Positions 7,735 through 17,326 of a DNA stretch of 64,000 nucleotides are shown here, piece by piece. Both the position numbers and the translations under genes were made by a program. Location: assembly GCF_015732285.1 (NCBI RefSeq), contig NZ_WIQU01000042.1, positions 1,145 to 65,144 of the forward strand. Reading direction: 5' to 3'. The DNA comes from Pectinatus frisingensis. Lineage in GTDB: Bacteria; Bacillota; Negativicutes; Selenomonadales; Selenomonadaceae. Position 1 is the first letter of the stretch; each line of letters starts with the position of its first letter. The notes beneath the pieces were generated by a model. It was not told the DNA's origin and ran no database searches. It saw only the letters and a program-made list of their open reading frames with translations.

Positions 7735-8862
7735 ATGGAAAGCGGACAGAAATATAAGAAAAAAATTATTATAGCAATACTTATAGTATGTCTGCTGATT
7801 TTTGCCGGTCAATATGCACAGGTGCAGCGGCCAGTACTTGTCAATACACAAGGACGCACTTTTGAGACGGCTGTGGTTACGGAAATTTTGCGGGATAATC
7901 TGCAGGATGACGGCAGTCGGGTAGGAGATCAAACGGTATTACTCAGACTTACCAGCGGCGGCCAGTCGGGGCAGACACTGGAAGCAAATTGTCCCAATGG
8001 TATGCTGTTTGGAACGGTTTGCGAACCGGGAAAACGGGTCATTGTAATTTCCAGCCAAATTAAATCATTGAAAATATATACCGTTTATAGTCTGGATCGT
8101 TCATGGCCGCTGCTGCTATTTGTGGGAGCTTTTTTTCTACTGTTGTGTCTGGTAGGAGGATGCAAAGGGGTAAAATCGGCTGTCGCATTGCTGATTACGT
8201 TTTGCTGTTTCTTATTTTTATTTTTTCCAATGCTGCTGCATGGAGTCGCTCCGATTTGGGCAGCAGTATATACTTCATTGCTGATATTGGTAATTACCAT
8301 TTGGTTAATCAACGGCAGTACGTGCAAAGCTTTAGCAGCCGGAATATCCGCTTTTGGCGGCGTGCTGGCAGCTGGTATTACGGCAATATTATTTGGTTAT
8401 GCAGCCGGACTATCCGGTTATAATGTATCCAATATCGAAGCTTTGATGTTTATCGGACAGAATACACCTATTGATGTTGGACAATTATTGTTTGCCGGTA
8501 TTTTATTTTCCAGTCTCGGTGCTGTCATGGATATTGCTATGGACGTATCTGCAGCAGTGGATGAAATGCATCGGCTTAAACCGGAGATGCCAGCTTCGGC
8601 GTTGTTTACAAGTGGGATGAATGTGGGCCGGGATGTAATGGGAACAATGGCTTCAACTTTGATTCTGGCTTTTTTTGGCGGTTCACTTGGAATTTGGGTA
8701 TTGGATTATGTATATGCTTTGCCATATTTGCAGCTTATTAACTCAAATGCTATTGGCATTGAATTAATGCAAGGTTTATCTGGCAGTTTTGGTGTTATTC
8801 TGACGGTTCCGCTTGCAGCTTTTTGTTCGGCATGGCTGCCTAAATGGCTGGGGCGAAAATAG
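7735..8862 (+). CDS. YibE/F family membrane protein
   Basis: A 375-aa integral membrane protein. One N-terminal membrane helix (about residues 9-25) leads into a soluble segment (about 30-115), then seven or so helices to the C-terminus. The conserved core GAVMDIAMDVSAAVDEM and the GMNVGRDVMGTMASTLILA segment identify the YibE/F family. Members are found in many Firmicutes; their transport or other activity is not established. The ATG follows GGGAG. It is transcribed alone, between two terminators. Confidence 0.85.
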   Translation: MESGQKYKKKIIIAILIVCLLIFAGQYAQVQRPVLVNTQGRTFETAVVTEILRDNLQDDGSRVGDQTVLLRLTSGGQSGQTLEANCPNGMLFGTVCEPGKRVIVISSQIKSLKIYTVYSLDRSWPLLLFVGAFFLLLCLVGGCKGVKSAVALLITFCCFLFLFFPMLLHGVAPIWAAVYTSLLILVITIWLINGSTCKALAAGISAFGGVLAAGITAILFGYAAGLSGYNVSNIEALMFIGQNTPIDVGQLLFAGILFSSLGAVMDIAMDVSAAVDEMHRLKPEMPASALFTSGMNVGRDVMGTMASTLILAFFGGSLGIWVLDYVYALPYLQLINSNAIGIELMQGLSGSFGVILTVPLAAFCSAWLPKWLGRK

Positions 8863-8934
8863 TATGCAATTTGATAAAATTAATCAGCATTTCATGTAAA
8901 TCAGATCCCAATTTTAAAATAATTGCTGGCTTAG

Positions 8935-8963
8935 TTGACAAATAAATAAATTTATAATATATT
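8935..8963 (+). promoter_or_regulatory. Promoter upstream of tRNA-Val
   Basis: TTGACA (8935-8940), 17 bp, TATATT (8958-8963): a near-consensus vegetative promoter. The tRNA starts 86 bp after the -10 box, which implies a 5' leader removed by RNase P. Confidence 0.7.
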
Positions 8964-9048
8964 ATATAAACAGTTATTATATAGGGTATGACTTAGTTGG
9001 ACAGAGTGTTTGCTGACATGGTCAGGGTATTCTATGAATGTTATTTAT

Positions 9049-9125
9049 GTCGGGTTATCTCAGTTGGTTAGAGTACATCGTTGACATCGATGTTGTCGGC
9101 AGTTCGAATCCGCCACCCGACACCA
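9049..9125 (+). tRNA. tRNA-Val (anticodon GAC)
   Basis: The cloverleaf is visible: acceptor stem GTCGGGT (9049-9055) with ACCCGAC (9115-9121), discriminator A, encoded CCA (9123-9125), T-loop GTTCGAATC, and anticodon stem CATCG/CGATG around loop TTGACAT. The GAC anticodon reads valine GUC/GUU codons. The gene is 77 nt including CCA. Confidence 0.95.
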
Positions 9126-9148
9126 ACATTGATTTTAGTCTTTTTTGG

Positions 9149-9182
9149 AAGTCTTGCAGCTACTATAGCAGGGCTTCTTTTT
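9149..9182 (+). terminator. Intrinsic terminator of tRNA-Val
   Basis: Stem AAGTCTTGC (9149-9157) with GCAGGGCTT (9168-9176), then TCTTTTT. It lies 24 bp after the CCA end. Confidence 0.75.
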
Positions 9183-9305
9183 CATTTGCAACTGCAAGTG
9201 CGGTATTTTTTATTTTTCATCATTTACTTTATAATTTTCAAAATATTCAAAGTTTATATTGACTATTTGTGTCTTAGTGAAGGGGATGACTCTTTTCTAT
9301 TAAAT

Positions 9306-9351
9306 ATAGTGAGATAGAACACGGATTAAGTAAGAAGTACCTGCTCACTAT
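9306..9351. repeat. Inverted repeat upstream of the chelatase operon
   Basis: Perfect 8-bp arms ATAGTGAG (9306-9313) and CTCACTAT (9344-9351) flank 30 bases. No T-run follows, so it is not a terminator. It may be an operator or leader structure for the operon beginning at 9479. The rest of the 353-bp gap (9126-9478) holds only AT-rich DNA. Confidence 0.4.
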
Positions 9352-9386
9352 GAGGAATATTAGTTAATATTATGGATATAATAGTG

Positions 9387-9417
9387 TTGACAGTATAACG
9401 ACAATATAGTTTATATT
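9387..9417 (+). promoter_or_regulatory. Candidate promoter of the chelatase operon
   Basis: TTGACA (9387-9392) is followed by an AT-rich -10 region; TTTATA at 17 bp or TATATT at 19 bp are the options. The CobN gene starts 62 bp further on. The -35 box is good, the -10 box ambiguous. Confidence 0.45.
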
Positions 9418-9478
9418 CAAACCGATGAACTTGATGTTAGAAAATGCAGAAACATTTTTGGGGATGGAGATATAGTAA

Positions 9479-12400
9479 ATGAAGACGGTTTTATTTTGTA
9501 CTAATATTACACGGCAGATAGTAATGATGCGTGAAACTATGCATGAATTGCAGCAAAACGGTGCCTTGGATAAAAGCTGCCAATGCATTTGGATAGATGA
9601 GAATACAGCATGGAGCGATGAATGTACGAACATACTCAGTGATGTGGATTTTTTATTGATAAAGTGGATGGGCACAGGGCTCGATACTGATTTTATGAAT
9701 AAATGTGCGGCTTATGCAGAAAAATACAAACTGCCGCATTATATAGATGCTGGTGATAATCAAGTACGAACCGAAGCTTTGTCGGAAAAGCAGATATTGC
9801 AGATTAAAAAATATTTTCTATATGGCGGACAACAGAATAATAAAAATCTTTGGCTGTATGTCAATAAGTGTATTGATGCTTCCGGCATACCTGCATCTGA
9901 ACCGGAGCTGCTTTATTGGTGTGGTATTTTTCACCCGGCCGCGGACGCTGTTTATACCAGCCTTGAAGAGTATAAACGCGGCTTTTACCATGAAGGATGG
10001 CCGACAATAGGAGTCATTTTTTACCGTGAAGAATGGATATGGAAAGATTTAGCTTATCAGACAGCTCTTATAAAAGAAATTGAACAGCGGAATATGAATG
10101 TGGTATGCGTGTTCAGTAATGGTCTGCCGGATGAAACCATGGGGGCACCCAGTCTGGAACAAGTTTTTACAAGCTTTTTCAGCAGTAATGGAATGCCGGT
10201 GATTGATGTATTAATAAACACAATGAAATTTTCACTGACCAGCAGCAGTTCCGTGACGATAAATTATCTGAAAAAATGGAATGTGCCGATTTTGCAGGCA
10301 TATACGCTTATGACAGAATATAAGGAATGGGAAAATAATATTGAGGGCATGAATGATATGGAGGTCTCGATAAGCATATCTTTACCTGAATTTGACGGTG
10401 TGCTGCATGGCCTGCCTATAGCTGCTAAAAAGATGCGCAAAGATAATTCATATTGGTACAAACCAATCGGCGAGCGAATAACAAAGATAGTCGAAAAAGC
10501 TTCTAAATGGGCTATTTTGCGGCATAAAAATAATAATGACAAGAAAATAGCTATTATTTTTCATAATTACCCGCCAAGTAATTCTAATATTGGTAGTGCC
10601 GTCGGACTTGACAGCATTGAAAGCATTCGACTGTTGCTGGCTGCCATGCGGCAATGCGGATATAAAGTTGACCATATTCCACCTGACGGAAAATCATTTA
10701 TCGATGAATTAACGGCAAGTGCGACTAATGACAAGAAAATGCTCACGCAATATCAGCTGGATAGAGCTGAAAAATTGACAGAAAAACAGTACAGACAGTT
10801 TTTCGATACCTTTACAGATAAAGTGCAGCAGCAGATGCACAAGGATTGGGGGACGCCACCGGGCAGTGTTATGGAGTATAAATACAACATAATAGTTCCG
10901 GGAACAATGAATGGCAATGTTTTTATAACTGTTCAACCATCACGCGGATTTGGAGAAGATCCTGATAAGATATACCATTCGCCTTTCACAGTACCTACCC
11001 ATCATTACCTGGCTTTTTATAAATGGCTGCGAGATGTGTGGAAAGCTGATGCTGTTGCACATATAGGCACGCATGGTTCACTGGAGTGGCTGCCGGGTAA
11101 GAACGCCGGATTGTCTGAAAACTGCTATCCTGATTTGGCATTAGGAAATCTGCCAAATGTTTACCCATACCTGATAACAATAACAGGCGAGGGGGTTCAG
11201 GCCAAACGCAGAGGCAGTGCCTGTCTTATAGCTCACTTGCCGGCACCGCAGTCACAGGCCGGGGTGTATGATGAATTGGCTGAACTGGAAAAATTAATGG
11301 ATGAATACATCAGCTTTCAACATGCTGACAATCCTAATCTGGTTCAGGCAGAAAAACTGATAATAGAAAAAGTCAGTGCAGCTGATTTGCAAAATGAAGT
11401 CATTCGAGACGAAAATAGACCATTTAGTGAATATGTAGCGGCACTGCATAATTATCTCACTGACTTGAAGAATATGCAGGTACATACCGGCTTGCATGTA
11501 TTGGGACAGGCGCCGCAAAAAGACGGGTTAGTTGAATATTTATGGCTGCTGACCAGGTTAAGCAACGGAACAGTGCCAAGTTTACCGGAAACTATAGCGC
11601 AGTATTATAAACTTGATTATCACAGCCTTTTGAAAAATAGCTCTGAGATGTATAAACCACTTAATATAACATATGGCATATTGGTTGACCGAATAACTGA
11701 ACAATGCCGTCAGATAATAAGACTATTACAGGCAAATGATTTTGATGAAGCAAAAATAACAGAAATATCAACCTTAGCTTGGATTAATGATGGCAGTGAT
11801 GCGGATAGGAAAAGTATCTTGCAGGTTTGCAAATATATTTGCGGTGAAATCTATCCCCATTTACTGCTTACAGTGCAGGAACAGGATAATATGCTGCGTG
11901 CTTTTGACGGACAGTATATCGAACCTGGACCATCTGGCGCACCAAGCAGCGGCGGAGCAGATTTGTTGCCGACCGGACGAAATTTTTATGGCATTGATCC
12001 GAGGACGCTGCCAACACCAGCGGCTTGGGAAGTTGGTAAAAAACTTGGCGATCAGGCGATAAATCGTTTTATTGAGGAAGAACAGCATTATCCGGAAAAT
12101 ATCGGCATTGTTTTATGGGCCGGAGCAAATATGCGCAGTCATGGGCAGTGTATTGCAGAATTTTTATATTTACTAGGGATAAAACCGCGCTGGCAGCGCG
12201 GCAGTTTGCGTGTTGTGGGAATGGATGTGATACCAGTTGAAGAATTGCAGCGGCCGCGTATAGATGTCACTGCCCGTATAAGCGGCTTGTTTAGAGATTC
12301 TATACCGTCAGCGATACAGCTTTTGGATGATGCTGTGCTTTTGGCAGCTTCATTGGACGAAGAGCCAGAGCAGAATTTTGTCAAAAAACATGTCAATGAA

Positions 12401-13192
12401 GACGCTTTAGCACTGCAAAGTGAAGGATTAAATGACGATGAGGCATGGCGTCAGGCTGCATTCAGAATTTTTGGTGATGAACCTGGGACTTATGGAGCCG
12501 GTGTAGGGGCTTTGCTGGAGGCAAAAAACTGGGATAGCATTGATGATATAGCTGATGTTTATGTTCGCTGGGGAGCACATGCTTATGGCGGTGAAGCAAA
12601 GGGCAAATATTTGCCGCAGCAATTTCGCAAACGTCTGGGAAGCTTGGACATTACAATCAAAAACGAAGATAATCATGAAGTAAACATGCTCAGCAGTGAT
12701 GATTATAATGCCTATCACGGCGGCATGATTGCGGCTGTCAGAAGCATAAAGGGGGCTGCTCCGCGCTCATACTGTGGAGACAGTACTGACCGCAGTCAGG
12801 TAACTATGCACAGTGTTCAGGAAGATACGAAACGTTTATTTCGCAGTGAAGCCATAAATCCCAAATTTATTAACGGTATGATGAAACATGGCTATAAGGG
12901 AGCCGCTGATATGGCTAATTATGTGGCACACAGTTTTCAATGGGATGCGACAAGCGATGTTATGGAAGATTGGATGTATGAAAAGTACGCTGAAAAATAT
13001 GCGTTTGACGGTAAGGTGCAGCAGTGGATGCGGGATGTAAATCCATGGGCATTGCAGAGATTGACCAGCGTTTTGCTTGAGGCCAATCAGCGGGGCTTGT
13101 GGAACGCTAAAGCGGAAACACTTGATAAACTGCGGCATTTGTATCTTTCCATAGAAGGAGAAATGGAGGATCGGACGGATGCCGGAGAGTAA
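9479..13192 (+). CDS. CobN-type tetrapyrrole metal-chelatase large subunit
   Basis: A 1237-aa protein of the CobN/BchH/ChlH family, the porphyrinoid-binding subunit of ATP-driven chelatases. Typical blocks include HIGTHGSLEWLPGKNAGLS, TVQPSRGFGEDP, LPTGRNFYGIDPRTLPTP and RWGAHAYGGEAKGKYLP. Length matches CobN. It overlaps the radical-SAM gene by 14 bp and is followed by ChlI-like and ChlD-like subunits, so a three-subunit AAA+ chelatase can be assembled. Aerobic CobN inserts cobalt late in B12 synthesis, but anaerobes insert cobalt early with CbiK/CbiX, so the real substrate is doubtful. Other CobN-like proteins of anaerobes have been linked to handling heme or other metallo-tetrapyrroles. 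Confidence 0.9.
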   Translation: MKTVLFCTNITRQIVMMRETMHELQQNGALDKSCQCIWIDENTAWSDECTNILSDVDFLLIKWMGTGLDTDFMNKCAAYAEKYKLPHYIDAGDNQVRTEALSEKQILQIKKYFLYGGQQNNKNLWLYVNKCIDASGIPASEPELLYWCGIFHPAADAVYTSLEEYKRGFYHEGWPTIGVIFYREEWIWKDLAYQTALIKEIEQRNMNVVCVFSNGLPDETMGAPSLEQVFTSFFSSNGMPVIDVLINTMKFSLTSSSSVTINYLKKWNVPILQAYTLMTEYKEWENNIEGMNDMEVSISISLPEFDGVLHGLPIAAKKMRKDNSYWYKPIGERITKIVEKASKWAILRHKNNNDKKIAIIFHNYPPSNSNIGSAVGLDSIESIRLLLAAMRQCGYKVDHIPPDGKSFIDELTASATNDKKMLTQYQLDRAEKLTEKQYRQFFDTFTDKVQQQMHKDWGTPPGSVMEYKYNIIVPGTMNGNVFITVQPSRGFGEDPDKIYHSPFTVPTHHYLAFYKWLRDVWKADAVAHIGTHGSLEWLPGKNAGLSENCYPDLALGNLPNVYPYLITITGEGVQAKRRGSACLIAHLPAPQSQAGVYDELAELEKLMDEYISFQHADNPNLVQAEKLIIEKVSAADLQNEVIRDENRPFSEYVAALHNYLTDLKNMQVHTGLHVLGQAPQKDGLVEYLWLLTRLSNGTVPSLPETIAQYYKLDYHSLLKNSSEMYKPLNITYGILVDRITEQCRQIIRLLQANDFDEAKITEISTLAWINDGSDADRKSILQVCKYICGEIYPHLLLTVQEQDNMLRAFDGQYIEPGPSGAPSSGGADLLPTGRNFYGIDPRTLPTPAAWEVGKKLGDQAINRFIEEEQHYPENIGIVLWAGANMRSHGQCIAEFLYLLGIKPRWQRGSLRVVGMDVIPVEELQRPRIDVTARISGLFRDSIPSAIQLLDDAVLLAASLDEEPEQNFVKKHVNEDALALQSEGLNDDEAWRQAAFRIFGDEPGTYGAGVGALLEAKNWDSIDDIADVYVRWGAHAYGGEAKGKYLPQQFRKRLGSLDITIKNEDNHEVNMLSSDDYNAYHGGMIAAVRSIKGAAPRSYCGDSTDRSQVTMHSVQEDTKRLFRSEAINPKFINGMMKHGYKGAADMANYVAHSFQWDATSDVMEDWMYEKYAEKYAFDGKVQQWMRDVNPWALQRLTSVLLEANQRGLWNAKAETLDKLRHLYLSIEGEMEDRTDAGE

Positions 13193-14231
13193 AATCAAAA
13201 TGCTGGTATTAAGCCTTACAGGTAAATGTAATTTTGCCTGCAGATATTGCTATGCAGCGGATCATGATAAGCAGATTATGCTGGCTGAAACGGCTATAAA
13301 GGCGGTAAGACTGGCGGCTCAGAGTGGAGAACGCTTTGTAATACAGTTCAGCGGTGGAGAACCATTGCTGAACTTTGATTGTCTTAAAACCGTTGTGCAG
13401 TACGTAGTGGATAATAAATTATTGGCGGATTTGCAGCTGCAAACCAATGCCTCATTGTTTACAGATGATATAGCCGTATTTTTATTTAAAAATAAAGTAG
13501 CTATAGGTATAAGTATGGACGGAAAACCGGCAATGAATGATAAACTGCGGTTGACCAGTCATGGTGATGGCGCCTCAAATGCAATACTGCATGGACTGGA
13601 AATTTTGAAGCGCAATAATATAGCTGTAGGGTTAACCTGTGTCGTTACTTCGGAAAATGTAAGCCGCTTACCGGAAGTTGTTGACTTTTCATATTATTTA
13701 GGGAATATACGTAAAATAGGTTTTGATATTTTGCGGGGGCAAGGACGGGGAACGGCTTTGCAGCCGCCACCGGCAAATGAGTTGCATCAGGTTATGCAAT
13801 TGGTGTATGAACGTGCAGAGCAACTGGCAAAATTAACCGGCTATAGGATTATTTTCGCACAAAAAGAACGGGTTGATTTATTGGCCTGCCATGCAGCCTG
13901 TGAATTTGGACATTGTTACGCTATGAATAAACAGGCTGCTTTCGTGGATTCCGCCGGAGATATTTATGCCTGCTCATCTCTGGTAGGAAATAGTGAGTTT
14001 TACATTGGCAATGTAGATGATGGAATAGATAAAAGCTTATTGAATAAAACAAGCATTGCAATAAAAGATTATATGTTGTTTTGTCGTTCCTGCAAGGATT
14101 TTAAGCTGTGCGGCGGGGGCTGTTTTTCTCGCTGGTATGGAACTGGAGATAGGGGACCGCATTTAAGCGAATGTGCATTAAAACGGGCGTCTATAGCTGC
14201 TGCGCAGTCGTCAAACAATAATTGCCATTGA
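13179..14231 (+). CDS. Radical SAM protein with SPASM domain
   Basis: A 350-aa radical S-adenosylmethionine enzyme. The cluster-binding motif CNFACRYC gives Cys17, Cys21 and Cys24; GGEP is at residues 59-62. The C-terminal part (about 235-340) carries a SPASM-type cysteine set, including CYAM, YACSS, CRSCKDFKLCGGGC and a late SECAL, which should bind auxiliary Fe-S clusters. SPASM enzymes act on peptides or on tetrapyrrole side chains. The gene overlaps the end of the CobN gene by 14 bp and is followed 21 bp later by the ChlI-like gene, so it belongs to the chelatase operon. I do not recognise a characterised orthologue. Confidence 0.9.
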   Translation: MPESKIKMLVLSLTGKCNFACRYCYAADHDKQIMLAETAIKAVRLAAQSGERFVIQFSGGEPLLNFDCLKTVVQYVVDNKLLADLQLQTNASLFTDDIAVFLFKNKVAIGISMDGKPAMNDKLRLTSHGDGASNAILHGLEILKRNNIAVGLTCVVTSENVSRLPEVVDFSYYLGNIRKIGFDILRGQGRGTALQPPPANELHQVMQLVYERAEQLAKLTGYRIIFAQKERVDLLACHAACEFGHCYAMNKQAAFVDSAGDIYACSSLVGNSEFYIGNVDDGIDKSLLNKTSIAIKDYMLFCRSCKDFKLCGGGCFSRWYGTGDRGPHLSECALKRASIAAAQSSNNNCH

Positions 14232-14252
14232 CTAAAAATAGGAGGAGATTTT

Positions 14253-15284
14253 TTGAAAAGAAAAGCTGTTTTTCCATTTACCGCAATAGTAGGGCAGGAA
14301 GATATGAAATTGTCATTGATTCTTAATGTTATCAATCCGGCACTGGGCGGGGTATTGATAAAGGGCGAAAAAGGAACGGCAAAATCAACGGCTGTACGTG
14401 CATTGGCAGAATTGCTGCCGGCTATGGAAAGTGTTCATAACTGTCGATTCCATTGTGATCCGAATGGGATAAATTATTTATGTGATGATTGTGCAGCAGT
14501 TATTAAGGCACACAAAAAACTACCGGTAGAATCGATAAAAATGAGGGTGGTTGAATTGCCGGTAAGTGCGACTGAAGATCGTGTTGTTGGGACTTTAGAT
14601 ATTGAACATGCGATTAAGCATGGCGAAAAGAAATTTGAACCGGGTATTTTGGCACAGGCCAATCGCAACATATTATATGTTGATGAAATTAATTTATTGG
14701 ATGATCATGTTGTCGATGTTTTGTTGGACGCTGCTGCCATGGGAATTAATACTGTTGAACGTGAAGGAGTATCATATTCACATCCGGCACGATTTGTTCT
14801 TGTAGGAACAATGAATCCTGAAGAAGGTGATATCAGGCCGCAGCTTTTAGATCGTTTTGGATTGTCTGTCATTGTAAAGGGTGAACATGAGCCTGATAAA
14901 CGGGTCGAAGTAATAAAGCGACGGTTAGCCTATGAGCAGGATGCAGATATTTTTATTGCCGGCTATAGTGAGCAGCAAAACGAGCTGGCTGGTAAAATAA
15001 TGCAGGCCAGACAATTATTGAATAAGATAACTGTTGACAATAAATTATTGGAGAGTGCAGCCAGACTTTCAATAGGGCTTGGAGTTGATGGACACAGAGT
15101 TGATATAACAGTAATAAAGACGGCAATTACGATAGCTGCTTTTCATAACAAAAAAGCAGTTGATCTGGATGATATCAAAGAAGCTGCCCGCTTAGTACTG
15201 CCGCATAGAATGCGCCGCAGGCCGTTTGAAGATAGCGGCTTTGATTGGAATAAAGTAGAAAATTTATTAAATGATAATGCGTAA
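14253..15284 (+). CDS. ChlI/BchI-like AAA+ chelatase ATPase
   Basis: A 343-aa AAA+ ATPase of the magnesium/cobalt chelatase I-subunit family. Walker A is GEKGTAKST (residues 38-46) and Walker B is in [10 protein letters not shown] (about 140-149). The typical [10 protein letters not shown] and [19 protein letters not shown] blocks follow. A four-cysteine insert (Cys64, Cys68, Cys77, Cys80) could bind zinc or an Fe-S cluster; it is seen in some anaerobe and archaeal homologues. Translation starts at TTG 14253 behind GGAGGAG; no better start exists. It would form the motor ring that drives the CobN-type subunit. Confidence 0.9.
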   Translation: MKRKAVFPFTAIVGQEDMKLSLILNVINPALGGVLIKGEKGTAKSTAVRALAELLPAMESVHNCRFHCDPNGINYLCDDCAAVIKAHKKLPVESIKMRVVELPVSATEDRVVGTLDIEHAIKHGEKKFEPGILAQANRNILYVDEINLLDDHVVDVLLDAAAMGINTVEREGVSYSHPARFVLVGTMNPEEGDIRPQLLDRFGLSVIVKGEHEPDKRVEVIKRRLAYEQDADIFIAGYSEQQNELAGKIMQARQLLNKITVDNKLLESAARLSIGLGVDGHRVDITVIKTAITIAAFHNKKAVDLDDIKEAARLVLPHRMRRRPFEDSGFDWNKVENLLNDNA

Positions 15285-15296
15285 GGGGTTTAAACG

Positions 15297-17246
15297 ATGC
15301 TGATGCAAAATATGTATCCGTTCACTGCTATCGTCGGTCAGAAACAAATGAAAAAAGCCATGCTGGTTGCTCTTACTAATCCCAAAACCGGCGGATTGCT
15401 GATAGGCGGGCAGAAGGGAACTGCCAAAACGACCTTAGTGCGCAGCTGTAGAAAATTAATATATCCTCAGCAAATTATTGATTTACCGCTGAATGCCACA
15501 GAGGATATATTGTTTGGCAGCATAGATATTGAGGCAGCAGTAAATGAGGGTGTGCGTCGTTTTAATGCAGGCTTATTGAGCCGGGTTGATAATAATATTA
15601 TGTATATAGATGAAGTTAATTTGCTCCAGCGAAGACTGCTAACAACTGTTTTTGATGTTATGGAACTTGGAACCAACAAAATAGAACGTGACGGAATATC
15701 TTATGAACATAAAGCAGAGTTCACCATTGTTGCAACGATGAATCCGGAAGAAAATACACTTCCAGCAACTTTACTTGACCGTTTTGGCATGTACGTGGAT
15801 GTTGAGAGTGAAATGGATTTGTCTAACCGTGTCGCAATAATTAATCGTGAAATGGCATTTGAAAAAAACAGCGGGCGGTTTTGCAAAAAATATGCCGGCA
15901 AGACAGTAGAACTTGCCGCAAAAATTTCTAATGCCAGACATTTGGTCAAGCTGGTGCATATAAGTGATACAATGATACAATTAGCGGCACAAATGTGTGC
16001 TAAGGCTTTTTGCAGGGGACATCGTGCTGAATTTTATCTATTGGAAACCGCACGCACTTTGGCAGCATTGGATAACCGTTCCTATATTTTACCGGGAGAT
16101 ATGGATGAAGCTGCTGTTTTTGTTTTGGTTCACAGAACTAATACTCCGTCGCAGGAGGATAATGAAGCACAAAATGAATCTAATCAGACAGATAATAATG
16201 TAGATGAAGAGCAGGCTAGTGAACGCACTGGACAGCAGCCGCCGGCAGATAACGAAAATAGTGATGGCGATAATAAAGACGGTCAGGCATGCAGTGATGA
16301 TGGCAATGCTAAAGACGAAAATGAAAATACTAACAAATCTGACAACGACGATGGTAACCAACAGCCTAATATGAACTCACCGACAGCTGATGACAAAATC
16401 ACCGACATTGATAAAAACAGTTTCGTTCCGCATATGAAAGTTGAAAAGAAAATAGATCGTTTTAACCGGCATGGAACGGGCAAAAGAACCATTACAAAAA
16501 CTGATTTGAAGCAAGGACGGTATGTGCGTGCGGAAATTCCTAAGAACGATATTACTGACATAGCAATCGATGCCACAATACGGGCGGCTGCACCTTATCA
16601 AAAAGTGCGCCGTAAGAATAGCAAATGTGCTTTGAAAATAAAAGAAGAAGATATAAGACAGAAAGTACGCGAAAAACGTATAGGCAGTACATTTCTATTT
16701 ATCGTTGATGCCAGCGGTTCCATGGGGGCGTATGAAAGAATGCGTGCGGTTAAAGGGGCAATATTCTATATGTTGCAGGAAGCTTATCAAAAAAGAGACC
16801 GAGTGGGGATGATTGCTTTTAGGCGTCAGCAAGCCGAAGTATTGCTGCCAATAACACGAAGTGTTGATTTGGCGCAAAAATGTTTACAAGAATTACCGAC
16901 AGGCGGAAAAACACCACTGGCTGACGGACTGGCAAAAGCTCTACAGATATTATCGGTGCAGGCAAAAAAAGATATGGATATGGAGCCGATAGTCATATTG
17001 GTGACAGATGGACGTGCCAATGCCGTAGAAAAAAATGACGCCGATCCCATCGGCATGGCTATGCATATGGCCGAGCAAATACAGCAGCGGCATATAGCTT
17101 CGGTAGTGATAGATACCGAAGCGGACTTCATAAAACTTGGCATAGCCAGAGATATTGCAGACGTTATGGGTGCGTTATATTATAATTTGGATGGGCTGAA
17201 AAAAGAAAATATAATAAAAATAGTACAGAATATAAGTAATTTATAA
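15297..17246 (+). CDS. Fused ChlI-ChlD chelatase subunit (AAA+ plus VWA)
   Basis: A 649-aa protein. Residues 1-280 are a second AAA+ module with Walker A GGQKGTAKTT (about 38-47) and NIMYIDEVNLL. An acidic, low-complexity linker rich in Asp, Glu, Asn and Gln (about 283-385) follows. The C-terminal third is an integrin-I/VWA domain with MIDAS residues DASGSMG (about 470-476), the Thr in GGKTPLADG and the Asp in VTDGRAN. This is the D-subunit layout of Mg and Co chelatases. It starts 13 bp after the ChlI-like gene, completing the three-part chelatase. A run of AT-rich DNA then separates the operon from a convergent permease. Confidence 0.9.
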   Translation: MLMQNMYPFTAIVGQKQMKKAMLVALTNPKTGGLLIGGQKGTAKTTLVRSCRKLIYPQQIIDLPLNATEDILFGSIDIEAAVNEGVRRFNAGLLSRVDNNIMYIDEVNLLQRRLLTTVFDVMELGTNKIERDGISYEHKAEFTIVATMNPEENTLPATLLDRFGMYVDVESEMDLSNRVAIINREMAFEKNSGRFCKKYAGKTVELAAKISNARHLVKLVHISDTMIQLAAQMCAKAFCRGHRAEFYLLETARTLAALDNRSYILPGDMDEAAVFVLVHRTNTPSQEDNEAQNESNQTDNNVDEEQASERTGQQPPADNENSDGDNKDGQACSDDGNAKDENENTNKSDNDDGNQQPNMNSPTADDKITDIDKNSFVPHMKVEKKIDRFNRHGTGKRTITKTDLKQGRYVRAEIPKNDITDIAIDATIRAAAPYQKVRRKNSKCALKIKEEDIRQKVREKRIGSTFLFIVDASGSMGAYERMRAVKGAIFYMLQEAYQKRDRVGMIAFRRQQAEVLLPITRSVDLAQKCLQELPTGGKTPLADGLAKALQILSVQAKKDMDMEPIVILVTDGRANAVEKNDADPIGMAMHMAEQIQQRHIASVVIDTEADFIKLGIARDIADVMGALYYNLDGLKKENIIKIVQNISNL

Positions 17247-17326
17247 ACAAAGATAATCATATGCGATAATCCCATAATCATCATATTTGTGAATATTTAT
17301 ACTGAAAAAAATATACTATAAAGGCA

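Noticed and set aside
9049-9125. tRNA-Val as attachment site of a genomic island containing the chelatase operon
   Set aside because: No integrase gene and no second copy of the tRNA 3' end are seen in the window.
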